64,000 nucleotides of DNA from assembly GCA_041740995.1 (NCBI GenBank), contig JBGSKY010000177.1, forward strand, positions 4,464-68,463, given 5' to 3'. The notes below the pieces were generated by a model that was given only the letters and a program-made list of their open reading frames with translations, ran no database searches and was not told where the DNA came from. Source of the DNA: JBGSKY01 sp041740995 (lineage in GTDB: Bacteria; Planctomycetota; Planctomycetia; Pirellulales; Pirellulaceae). A program made the translations under genes and the position numbers. Below are positions 43,373 to 51,178 of the stretch, piece after piece; position 1 is the first letter of the stretch; the number at the start of each line of letters is the position of its first letter.

Positions 43373-44809
43373 TTACTTCTTGCGGCGATAAGTTCGCTTC
43401 AGACGATGATGCGTTTCCGACTTGCTTAGCATCCCCCATGCGAGAGCTTGGTCTTGTTCATATCGCTTGCCAAGCTGCAAGGCGGTTGCAGCTTTGGAAA
43501 GTTCGAAGCCCAAATAAAATGCGTGCGAAGGATCGACGTTTTCTGATGCCGGCAACGCCATCAGTTCGTCCATCATCAAAAACGGATCACTTCCGCGAAT
43601 GTGAACCGAAGCGGAGATCAGATGAATTTGTTCGCGATCGATGAGAATTCGATAGTTATTGTCGCGAATATTTCCTGCCAAAGTCGCGATCGATTCCGCC
43701 GAGAAAACGGGCAAGCGATCATCACGCAAAATGACTAACCGCGAATCAACACGTTTCGGCGGTAGATTGCGTTGCACCGCATAATGAACCAATTGGCTTG
43801 CAATGTTGCATTCGGCAACACTTGACCGACACCAATTTATAACTTGTGTGGTCAGCACGGAACTGATTCCGATTTCTTCGCAGAACGCTAACAGCACAAC
43901 GTTAATGCCTGCTGAATCAACGTCTGTCAATTCCGTAATGTTTCCAATTCCCATCAGCGTGCCAACGCTTGAAAATTCTTTTCTGATTGTGCGATACCTG
44001 TCCAGCGACGCAGCGAAACCACAACCGATTGGATCGAGAATCGGATCGATGCGAAAAGAGACATTCGCTTTTTGAAGGAAGTCGACTGTCTGCGAAATCG
44101 ACACTAACCAATCTTTGTCCATGTCGGGTACAACCACGACCTCTGCCCCCCAATCAACACTCGCTTCCCGGTTGCTGGAATTGACCGAAAGAACCAGGCT
44201 TGAACCGTGCGCTGTTGCTTCGGCCGCCTCCCAAATGTCGAACGTGTCGATCGAAGTTTTAATATTTTTTTTGGTCAGTGCACCGACCGCTTTGCCGACA
44301 TCTGTCCATCGCGAATTGGGGCTGCACCCTAAGTCAATTCGGTCGGCACCGTCAGTCGTCAATCTCGTCGCTTGGTCAATTAAATTCGATAGTCCAAGTC
44401 GATCGGCGTGGTTGATCTCTGCGATAATCTCGATGCCGCGCGCACCGTAGTCAGAGCGATCGATCGACGATCCAAATAGGACTGCAAGATCGCGGATATC
44501 TTTTGGGCCGATGACTATTTTCGTATCAAGATTGGACTGCACTAAATCAAAATCGTCTTGCAAATAACCCGGTATAACAATGAAATCAAACCGCGATTGC
44601 AAGCTGAGATTCTTGAGTAACCAACGCCCCGTCATCAATGCAGCAACGCTAATCGGTAGGACAATAACCTCGTATTGAAAGCGATACTTCATCGCAAGTT
44701 CGCTAACGGCTTCTGTGACTGCCGAAGAGGCCAATTTTCCGGTCACAAACAGTAATCGCTTGTTCAAGACGATTTCTGGTTCGAGGTGTGCCGTGAACTT
44801 TGGAGTCAT
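43373..44809 (-). CDS. DUF6513 / dihydropteroate-synthase-like protein
   Basis: 478 residues. An N-terminal domain of about 130 residues (LLFVTGKLASSAVTEAVSEL, then IVLPISVAALMTG) has the DUF6513 pattern. A TIM-barrel domain resembling dihydropteroate synthase follows: RIDLGCSPNSRW, KTSIDTFDIWEA, RIDPILDPIGCGF and LMGIGNITELTDVDSAG, the last being a strong signature of the group. Such proteins are encoded near tetrahydromethanopterin (H4MPT) C1-transfer genes in methylotrophs and planctomycetes and are thought to act in that pathway, but the reaction is not established. Here the neighbours are dnaG and a small RNA candidate, not other H4MPT genes. A basic tail (LKRTYRRKK) ends the protein. 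Confidence 0.85.
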   Translation of the reverse strand: MTPKFTAHLEPEIVLNKRLLFVTGKLASSAVTEAVSELAMKYRFQYEVIVLPISVAALMTGRWLLKNLSLQSRFDFIVIPGYLQDDFDLVQSNLDTKIVIGPKDIRDLAVLFGSSIDRSDYGARGIEIIAEINHADRLGLSNLIDQATRLTTDGADRIDLGCSPNSRWTDVGKAVGALTKKNIKTSIDTFDIWEAAEATAHGSSLVLSVNSSNREASVDWGAEVVVVPDMDKDWLVSISQTVDFLQKANVSFRIDPILDPIGCGFAASLDRYRTIRKEFSSVGTLMGIGNITELTDVDSAGINVVLLAFCEEIGISSVLTTQVINWCRSSVAECNIASQLVHYAVQRNLPPKRVDSRLVILRDDRLPVFSAESIATLAGNIRDNNYRILIDREQIHLISASVHIRGSDPFLMMDELMALPASENVDPSHAFYLGFELSKAATALQLGKRYEQDQALAWGMLSKSETHHRLKRTYRRKK

Positions 44810-45074
44810 ACCGGATAAATTCGGTTTGTTTGAGATCGCCTGTTGAACCTAACAATGATTTCAAGACTAGGGCGACTGGAAAATTATAATCGCAATCGTC
44901 GATTCAACCCACATCAGGCAACGAGTTTCTAGCCCAACATCGAAGGTAGATTTCAACGATGTCAAAACCATCGCATCGTAGATGGATCGCGCGATTTCAA
45001 ATCGGTATTTGCGCTGCTTTGAAACGATGCTGGAGAGTGAAATTTTTTGCTCGAATCTTCAAACCCTCTTGACC

Positions 45075-45080
45075 TATAAT
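45075..45080 (+). promoter_or_regulatory. Perfect TATAAT -10 element ahead of the hairpin RNA
   Basis: TATAAT is an exact consensus -10 hexamer. Transcription would start near 45086-45088, 15-16 bases before the long stem. No good -35 hexamer lies 16-18 bases upstream (cgaatc at the 17-base spacing), so the promoter is weakly supported by that element and may need an activator. Confidence 0.5.
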
Positions 45081-45085
45081 GGTTG

Positions 45086-45183
45086 ACGGATAGAACAATG
45101 CAAACGAGAAGTCTTTATAGAAGTGATGACGACCCCTGCTTCGGTTGTTTCCTTCACGTGGCCGAGACTTCTCGTTTTTTTAT
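45086..45183 (+). ncRNA. Candidate structured small RNA (or leader) with a 13-bp stem and T-run
   Basis: Bases 45102-45114 (AAACGAGAAGTCT) are exactly complementary to 45165-45177 (AGACTTCTCGTTT), giving a 13-bp closing stem. Inside it are a short helix GTGA (45123-45126)/TCAC (45154-45157) and an inner helix ACGACC/GGTTGT (45129-45134 and 45143-45148, with one G-U pair) around an 8-base loop. A run of seven T (45175-45181) follows the stem, as in an intrinsic terminator. A perfect TATAAT precedes it, and no plus-strand protein gene lies upstream for over 13 kb. The predicted transcript is about 95 bases. It could be an independent small RNA or a terminating leader of the TPR gene that starts at 45386. 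Confidence 0.6.
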
Positions 45184-45385
45184 TGGTGCTCGTACTATCT
45201 TTGCCACATCCGCGCTCTTTCTCAGAAAGACGCCTCGGTAAGCTGGCGTCACGCATCGTTCAGACAGCGGATGCTTGCGAAACAATCGTTTTTTGCAACA
45301 ATCGAGTCTTGCACGCAAGCAACGTTTGAGTTCCCCCATCAAACGCCATTTTCTTTCCAAAACGATTCATAGAAATTCTCGCAAT

Positions 45386-45721
45386 ATGTCAACCGCGAAC
45401 GAGCTGTACAACGAAGCCGAAAAACTTAAAGACTCCGGACAACCGGCCGAAGCAATCGAAAAACTCGAAGCCTTGGTAACCTCTCACCCTGACCACGTGC
45501 TGAGCCATCTCGCGTTGGCCAAACTTTACACTCAAACAGGCAAGCATGAAGCAGCGATTGAACATGGAAAAATCGCTTGCGACTTGGAACCAGACGAGTG
45601 GTTCAACTTCACCGCTCTGAGCATGACTTACCAACGGGCTTGGGCTGGAACCCAAGTGCAAGAGTACATTGGCCTAGCCGAAGACGCGATGGCCCGCTCG
45701 CGGATGCTAGAGCAACGTTAA
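45386..45721 (+). CDS. Small TPR protein
   Basis: A 111-residue cytoplasmic protein made of about three tetratricopeptide units: YNEAEKLKDSGQPAEAIEKL, LSHLALAKLYTQTGKHEAAI and FNFTALSMTYQRAW. Each shows the W/L-G-Y-A-P type spacing of small and large residues. It is a likely protein-interaction adaptor with no catalytic motif. The ATG at 45386 follows a stop-free but unprotein-like upstream stretch. It lies about 200 bases downstream of the hairpin RNA, so expression might be governed by read-through of that element. Confidence 0.82.
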   Translation: MSTANELYNEAEKLKDSGQPAEAIEKLEALVTSHPDHVLSHLALAKLYTQTGKHEAAIEHGKIACDLEPDEWFNFTALSMTYQRAWAGTQVQEYIGLAEDAMARSRMLEQR

Positions 45722-45912
45722 AAACTGTCGATTAATCTTATTCAAAACTTGGGACAGACTTCCAAAAGGTGATTTTCTTATTCGACAGGCTCGAAGCCTA
45801 GCCGACTGAACCATTGTGCGGTGCATGTCGTCTCAGCACCGACGTTCGCCCTTGGCAGTAGATTGCCAGATAGAAAACCGTCCCCGTTCTGCTAGAATAG
45901 CGGGCTTCTGAA

Positions 45913-45947
45913 GGTCGCGATCTGTGTTGGCAATTGTCACCGCGACC
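45913..45947. promoter_or_regulatory. Inverted repeat ahead of the SMP-30-like gene
   Basis: GGTCGCG (45913-45919) and CGCGACC (45941-45947) are exact complements separated by 21 bases that include another self-complementary element, CAATTG. The element ends 30 bases before the ATG at 45978. It could form a 5' UTR hairpin or an operator; no factor is known. Confidence 0.4.
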
Positions 45948-45977
45948 TAACCGCGGCGACTACAACACGAGTACAAA

Positions 45978-46931
45978 ATGCGATTCAATTTCTCTCGCTT
46001 CTTCAAAGCTCTGGGCTGCTTTAACGTTTCGACGCTCGTATGCAGCGCCCTCTTCGGTCTGCCAATTAGCGTATCAACTGCACAAGACATACCGGAAACG
46101 TTGAAAACGTTGGTTGCCGACGGCGCGAAATTACAATTGCTAACCAGCGATTGCAAATTCACTGAAGGGCCTGCTGCCGACGCCACCGGGCGCGTGTATT
46201 TTACGGACCAACCTAACAATCGCATTATGGTTGCCGATCTAGATGGTAGCGTGAAGACGTTTATGGAAAACGCTGGCCACTCCAATGGCATGTACTTTGA
46301 TAGCGAGTGGAACTTGATCGCCTGTGCCGATGAAAAAAATGAATTATGGGAAATCAAATCCAACGGCGAACACCGCGTTATCTTTAAAGCTCCGGCCAGT
46401 GAAGCACTCAATGGTCCGAACGATCTATGGATCAACAGCGAAGACGTTATCTATTTCACCGACCCATTCTACAAGCGACCATGGTGGGACCATCAAAACC
46501 AGCCGCGAGAAATTCGAGGCTTATACCAAGTCCAAATTGATGGCACAGAACTAAAGTTGCTTGACGGAGATTTCAAACAACCCAATGGGATTGTCGGCGA
46601 CAGCAAAAATTCTTTGCTTTACGTTGCCGACATTGGCGACACAAAGATTTATGTCTACCCAATCAAATACGATGGCTCACTTGGTCAGCGAAAGCTGTTC
46701 TGCGAAGATCAATCCGATGGCTTGACGCTCGATTCAGAAGGCAATCTTTACGTCACCAACAAAAATGGTGTGACGATTTACGACCGCTCGGGCAAGTCGC
46801 TGGGCAGTATTGCCACTGGCAAGAGTTGGACGGCCAATGTTTGCTTTGGCGGTGCAGACAATAAAACGCTTTTCATCACCGCTTCGGACAGCGCATTTAG
46901 CCTGCGGATGAAAGTTTCCGGGATGCGATAA
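45978..46931 (+). CDS. Secreted SMP-30/gluconolactonase-like protein
   Basis: 317 residues. A signal peptide (FNVSTLVCSALFGLPISVST region, cleavage near residue 36) sends it to the periplasm. The remainder is a six-bladed beta-propeller of the SMP-30 type. Blade features are visible in order: FTEGPAADATGRVYFTD (metal-ligand Glu), GHSNGMYFDSEWN, ALNGPNDLWINSED (metal-ligand Asn), QPNGIVGDSKN and QSDGLTLDSEGN (metal-ligand Asp). Family enzymes hydrolyse sugar lactones with a divalent metal; the actual substrate is unknown. The final blade (GADNKTLFITASDSAF) is complete. Confidence 0.9.
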   Translation: MRFNFSRFFKALGCFNVSTLVCSALFGLPISVSTAQDIPETLKTLVADGAKLQLLTSDCKFTEGPAADATGRVYFTDQPNNRIMVADLDGSVKTFMENAGHSNGMYFDSEWNLIACADEKNELWEIKSNGEHRVIFKAPASEALNGPNDLWINSEDVIYFTDPFYKRPWWDHQNQPREIRGLYQVQIDGTELKLLDGDFKQPNGIVGDSKNSLLYVADIGDTKIYVYPIKYDGSLGQRKLFCEDQSDGLTLDSEGNLYVTNKNGVTIYDRSGKSLGSIATGKSWTANVCFGGADNKTLFITASDSAFSLRMKVSGMR

Positions 46932-47166
46932 CGCAGACGAAACCTTTGAAGCAGCGGACGTAATGAATCGATATACGACCAATTGCGAAATCCTCACTGC
47001 TCTGACTGCTTCGAAAATTATTAATGTCGTGAAAGTACTTTGCGTCACAATTGTCAGGCAGATCGCTCGCCCTTCTTTCCAATCATATTGAACCATAGAA
47101 TCGTCATCCGCTTGGAAACTGTAGTTAGGGTTTTGTTGATGTGTTAATGCCGTTACAGTGGGTTTC

Positions 47167-48960
47167 ATGAATGGGACACCACCAAACGAGCGGCAGCTGA
47201 CGATTCGCGCCTTGGCTACTGGTGCGTTGTTGGGCGCAGTCCTTGTGCCGTGTAATGTCTACTCCGGACTAAAGATCGGGTGGTCATTCAACATGTCGAT
47301 CGCCGCCGCCTTGCTCGGGGCGGCCATCTGGTCGAACTTGAGGGCCTTACTCGGTCGCAATCGAATCGCCGATTGGGACTTGCTTGAAAACAACGTCAAC
47401 CAGACGTCCGCTTCGGCCGCTGCGTCAATTATCTCGGCTGGACTAGTCGCACCGATCCCAGCGCTGACAATTTTGACCGGCGTGCAACTCTCTTGGCCGG
47501 TGCTCAGTTTTTGGCTTTGCACAGTCAGTTTAATCGGTGTCCTCGTTGCGCTATTACTGCGTCGTCAAATGATCGACGTACAGCAGCTCACTTTTCCATC
47601 GGGCGTCGCCACCGCTGCAACAATTCAGGAAATTCACAGCGATAATCGTCAAGGCAGCCGACGAACTTTTTATATGCTCATCAGCGGAGCAATTGCGGCA
47701 GCGACGAAATTGTTCGGTGGTTTCGTAATGCAGTTGCCGATGATCGGTCCGCAAATGAAGTTGACGGCCTTCGGACTTCCAAACCTCAGCACTCGATCGT
47801 TGGGTTTTGCAGTTGAGCCATCGTTCTTGATGCTCGGCTTTGGTGCGATCATTGGCATGCGAGTCGGCGCTTCGCTGCTGCTGGGCTCGTTCGTTGCTTG
47901 GGGCATCATCGCGCCGTGGCTCGTTCAATCGGGACGGATTTCAGCGCCGCTCGATCAGGACGCCTCGCTCTTTGCTGAAGCAGTCGAATTCCTGATGTGG
48001 CCCGGTGTTGCGTTGATGGTCAGCGCCGCGTTGGTCTCGTTCGGATTGACGATTCCGACGCTTTTTAAATCTCTATTCTTCCAACACAATCCAGCCTTAC
48101 GTTCTACTGATAACGTTTTGTCAATTGAGCCCGATGGTGTTGCATGGACAATTCTTGGACCAGCGATTGTGGCAATTAGCGGGCTGGCAATTTTTGCCCA
48201 AATGTATATTTTTGGAATTCATCCAGCGATGGGGTTACTGGCTGTGCTGCTGACCTTCGTTCTCGCAGTTGTTGCGGCGCGAGTCTCTGGCGAAACAGGA
48301 ATTCCACCTATCGGTGCATTGGGCAAGGTCACGCAACTGACCTTCGGTTTCATTCATCCAACGAGCGTTACTCAGAATCTGATGACCGCCAACGTTACCG
48401 GCGGTGCTGCGGGACAGTGCTCCGACTTGCTGCACGATTTGAAAGCTGGCAAGCTAATCGGTGCATCGATTCGTGCTCAAGCGGCGGCACAATTCATCGG
48501 CGTGTTGGTCGGTTCGGTCGCTGGCAGCGCTGCATATCTGGTCCTGATCCCAGACCCGGCAAAAATGTTGATGACGGACCAGTGGCCTGCGCCAGCCGTA
48601 GTGACTTGGCGAGCAGTCGCAGTACTTTTTCGTGATGGTCTGCAATCCGCTCCGTCACACGCTGTCACCGCTTCGATCATTGCCGCCGCATGTGGCATTG
48701 TGCTAGCAGTCATCGAGTCTCGTTTGAACGAGCGACATCGGAAGTATTGGCCGAGCGCGGTCAGCATTGGACTAGCCTTCGTCATTCCTGCCTTCAATTC
48801 AATATCGCTGTTCCTTGGTGCGTTATTAGCCTCGTTGCTCGCTCGTCGTTACCCCGCGTGGTCTTTGCGTTACACGATCGCCATCGCTGCTGGTTTAGTC
48901 GCCGGCGAAAGCCTCGCAGGAGTCTTCACTGCGTTCGTAACTTTATTTTCCAATGGTTGA
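47167..48960 (+). CDS. OPT-family oligopeptide transporter
   Basis: About 597 residues with some 14 hydrophobic segments. The OPT signature NVYSGLKIGWSFNMSIAAA lies near residue 30. The second hallmark, NNVNQTSASAAASI, follows at about residue 80. Further conserved stretches are QLTFPSGVATA and the long Gly/Ala-rich helices of the C-terminal half. OPT transporters move oligopeptides or metal-chelating peptides across the inner membrane. A GTG at 47158 would add three residues; the ATG at 47167 was preferred. It lies 384 bases before the NAGGN genes, so involvement in uptake of that dipeptide or its precursors is only a suggestion. Confidence 0.9.
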   Translation: MNGTPPNERQLTIRALATGALLGAVLVPCNVYSGLKIGWSFNMSIAAALLGAAIWSNLRALLGRNRIADWDLLENNVNQTSASAAASIISAGLVAPIPALTILTGVQLSWPVLSFWLCTVSLIGVLVALLLRRQMIDVQQLTFPSGVATAATIQEIHSDNRQGSRRTFYMLISGAIAAATKLFGGFVMQLPMIGPQMKLTAFGLPNLSTRSLGFAVEPSFLMLGFGAIIGMRVGASLLLGSFVAWGIIAPWLVQSGRISAPLDQDASLFAEAVEFLMWPGVALMVSAALVSFGLTIPTLFKSLFFQHNPALRSTDNVLSIEPDGVAWTILGPAIVAISGLAIFAQMYIFGIHPAMGLLAVLLTFVLAVVAARVSGETGIPPIGALGKVTQLTFGFIHPTSVTQNLMTANVTGGAAGQCSDLLHDLKAGKLIGASIRAQAAAQFIGVLVGSVAGSAAYLVLIPDPAKMLMTDQWPAPAVVTWRAVAVLFRDGLQSAPSHAVTASIIAAACGIVLAVIESRLNERHRKYWPSAVSIGLAFVIPAFNSISLFLGALLASLLARRYPAWSLRYTIAIAAGLVAGESLAGVFTAFVTLFSNG

Positions 48961-49344
48961 TTACCCATCTCGTTTTTACAGCCTTCCACGCTCAGCATTA
49001 TTCACAAGTCGACATTTTGTCTTCGCTTCGATGGAGCATTCGAACATAGCGTTAGGCAGGTTGGAACACTAACCTAGGCACACTTGCGTTAACCACGAAT
49101 ATTGCCGTTTTAAAACAAGTGTAAAATTTTTCGGTACTCATAATCTCCGGATTCATTTGCGGTTGCATTACAAGCCAATATGACCAAACTTTCTACTTAC
49201 GATTTTTTCCGTTAGAAAAAGTACCTGTGCGAGCAGTGGCGGATCGATACGTGACCTAGGCTGATAGCCTGCGTTTCCAGCGTTCAATAACTGGAGACTG
49301 AAGTCACTTGGAAAGTGCTCATCGCTGCAGGGCGAGATGATTGG
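48961..49344. other. Intergenic region upstream of the NAGGN genes
   Basis: This 384-base gap between the OPT gene and the amidotransferase gene should hold the promoter of the three-gene osmolyte set. The 49080-49160 part is AT-rich (TAAAACAAGTG..TAAAATTTTTC). I see no convincing pair of promoter hexamers and no ribosome site beyond weak purine-rich bases. No gene is supported here. Confidence 0.45.
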
Positions 49345-51120
49345 ATGTGTGGAATTTGTGGCGAAGTGCGTCTTGATGACGCGCCAGCCGATGCGGTCGC
49401 TGTTCAAAAAATGGCTAATCGCATGTTCAACCGCGGGCCCGACGCCGACGGTTTAGTCTGCCGAAAGAATGTCGCTTTTGCCCATCGCCGATTGAAGATC
49501 ATCGATCTTTCTGAATCGTCGCAGCAACCAATGATCGATAGCCAATTGGGGCTGACGATTGTCTTCAATGGTGCGATCTACAACTATCCAGAACTACGGA
49601 AAGAGCTGGAAGGCTTGGGCTACCAATTTTTCAGCCACGGCGATACCGAAGTCATTCTCAAGGCTTACGCACAATGGGGCGAGGATTGCGTTTTGCGTCT
49701 CAATGGAATGTTCGCTTTTGCGATTCATCATCGGGACAGCGGTCGCGTTTTTTTGGCCCGTGATCGCTTAGGAATTAAACCGCTTTATTATACGAGATCA
49801 GCGAAGCGTTTTCGCTTTGCGTCGACGCTTCCTGCATTACTGGCCGGTGGCGATGTCGATCGTTCAATCGACCACGAAAGTTTAAATTACTACCTATCAT
49901 TTCACTCGATCGTTCCCGCTCCGCGAACCATGTTGACCGGGGTTAAAAAATTGCCTCCGGCCACGACAGCTACTATCGACACTGATGGTTCATTTCAGAT
50001 GCGGTCTTACTGGCATGTTAAATTCGGAACGATTGCCGCTCAAGAAAAGTATAGTGAAAACGACTGGATCGAAGCGACGCTGGACGTGATGCGGCGAGCG
50101 GTCAAGCGACGAATGATTGCTGACGTACCAGTCGGTGTCTTATTATCAGGCGGTTTGGATTCAAGTTTGATCGTCGGATTGTTGCACGAACAAGGGGCCA
50201 CAGGGATTGAGACCTTTTCGATAGGGTTTGATACCGTTGGTGACGAAGTCGGTGACGAGTTCGTTTATTCGGACATCGTTGCCAAGCGATTTCAAACCAG
50301 CCATCATCAGTTGAGAATCGATTCCGGTCGAACACTGCCAGCGTTAGCGGATTGTATCGCAGAGATGTCCGAACCGATGGTAAGCCACGATAACGTTGGT
50401 TTCTATTTGCTCTCTCAAGAAGTCGCGAAGTTTGTCAAGGTAGTTCAGAGTGGCCAAGGCGCCGACGAGATCTTCGCCGGTTATCACTGGTATCCTCCAA
50501 TGGTTGATTCGAAGAATGCGCTGGCAACCTATCGCGAGCAGTTTTTCGACCGAGACTACGCTGAATATTGCGACGTGGTCGCGAAGGAATATCGAACCTC
50601 CGATCACGCCAGTCGTTTTGTTGAGGCACATTTTGCGACTCCTGGCGCGACCGAACCAATCGACCAAGCGCTGCGAATTGATACCCAAGTCATGTTAGTC
50701 GACGACCCCGTGAAACGCGTCGACAATCATACAATGGCGGCTAGCCTTGAAGCGCGAGTCCCATTTTTGGATCACGAAGTCGTCGAATTCGCGGCGACGG
50801 TTCCTGCGCACCTAAAGCTCGCTGACGACGGAAAATACATCTTGAAAGAAGCGGCCCGTCGTGTCATTCCAGCCGAAGTGATCGATCGCGCAAAAGGTTA
50901 CTTTCCAGTTCCAGCGCTGAAGTATCTTCGTGGCGACTTTTTGAAATTTGCCGCCGACGCGTTAACAGGTCCATCTGCGGCAAGCCGTGGTCTCTTTAAC
51001 ACGAAATACGTCAACCGTCTGTTGGCCGACCCTGAATCACACATTACGCCATTGATGGGTTCAAAACTGTGGCAATTGGCACTGCTGGAACGATGGTTGC
51101 AGTGTCATGTCGATAGTTGA
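49345..51120 (+). CDS. asnO: N-acetylglutaminylglutamine amidotransferase (asparagine-synthetase-like)
   Basis: 591 residues from the ATG at 49345, which makes Cys2 the N-terminal nucleophile (MCGICGEVRL). The glutaminase domain covers about residues 1-200 and shows NRGPDADG and FNGAIYNYPELRKEL. The synthetase domain follows with the PP-loop SGGLDSS (268-274) and later KEAARRVIPAEVIDRAKG. The 49315 ATG would bury the catalytic Cys and is rejected. In the NAGGN pathway this enzyme amidates the C-terminal carboxylate of N-acetylglutaminylglutamine. The assignment over ordinary asparagine synthetase rests on the two genes that follow, which complete the known trio. Confidence 0.9.
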   Translation: MCGICGEVRLDDAPADAVAVQKMANRMFNRGPDADGLVCRKNVAFAHRRLKIIDLSESSQQPMIDSQLGLTIVFNGAIYNYPELRKELEGLGYQFFSHGDTEVILKAYAQWGEDCVLRLNGMFAFAIHHRDSGRVFLARDRLGIKPLYYTRSAKRFRFASTLPALLAGGDVDRSIDHESLNYYLSFHSIVPAPRTMLTGVKKLPPATTATIDTDGSFQMRSYWHVKFGTIAAQEKYSENDWIEATLDVMRRAVKRRMIADVPVGVLLSGGLDSSLIVGLLHEQGATGIETFSIGFDTVGDEVGDEFVYSDIVAKRFQTSHHQLRIDSGRTLPALADCIAEMSEPMVSHDNVGFYLLSQEVAKFVKVVQSGQGADEIFAGYHWYPPMVDSKNALATYREQFFDRDYAEYCDVVAKEYRTSDHASRFVEAHFATPGATEPIDQALRIDTQVMLVDDPVKRVDNHTMAASLEARVPFLDHEVVEFAATVPAHLKLADDGKYILKEAARRVIPAEVIDRAKGYFPVPALKYLRGDFLKFAADALTGPSAASRGLFNTKYVNRLLADPESHITPLMGSKLWQLALLERWLQCHVDS

Positions 51121-51178
51121 GACTCCGTTGGTCGATAGAACGTCATGGAGTCATAGTCGTTAGGATCAATCACGAACG

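Noticed and set aside
45086..45183. Identification of the hairpin as SRP RNA, 6S RNA or a riboswitch
   Set aside because: The conserved SRP core (GGAAG..AGCAG in the apical domain) is absent on the plus strand, the length is too short for 6S, and no riboswitch pattern fits.
45123..45329. 68-codon plus-strand frame beginning inside the hairpin RNA, with a hydrophobic stretch LLVFLLVLVLSL
   Set aside because: Its start lies within the stem-loop, it has no ribosome site and its C-terminal half is unlike a protein; a leader peptide cannot be excluded.
49315..49344. Upstream ATG for the amidotransferase
   Set aside because: It would put ten residues before the catalytic N-terminal Cys, which must follow directly after the initiator Met.
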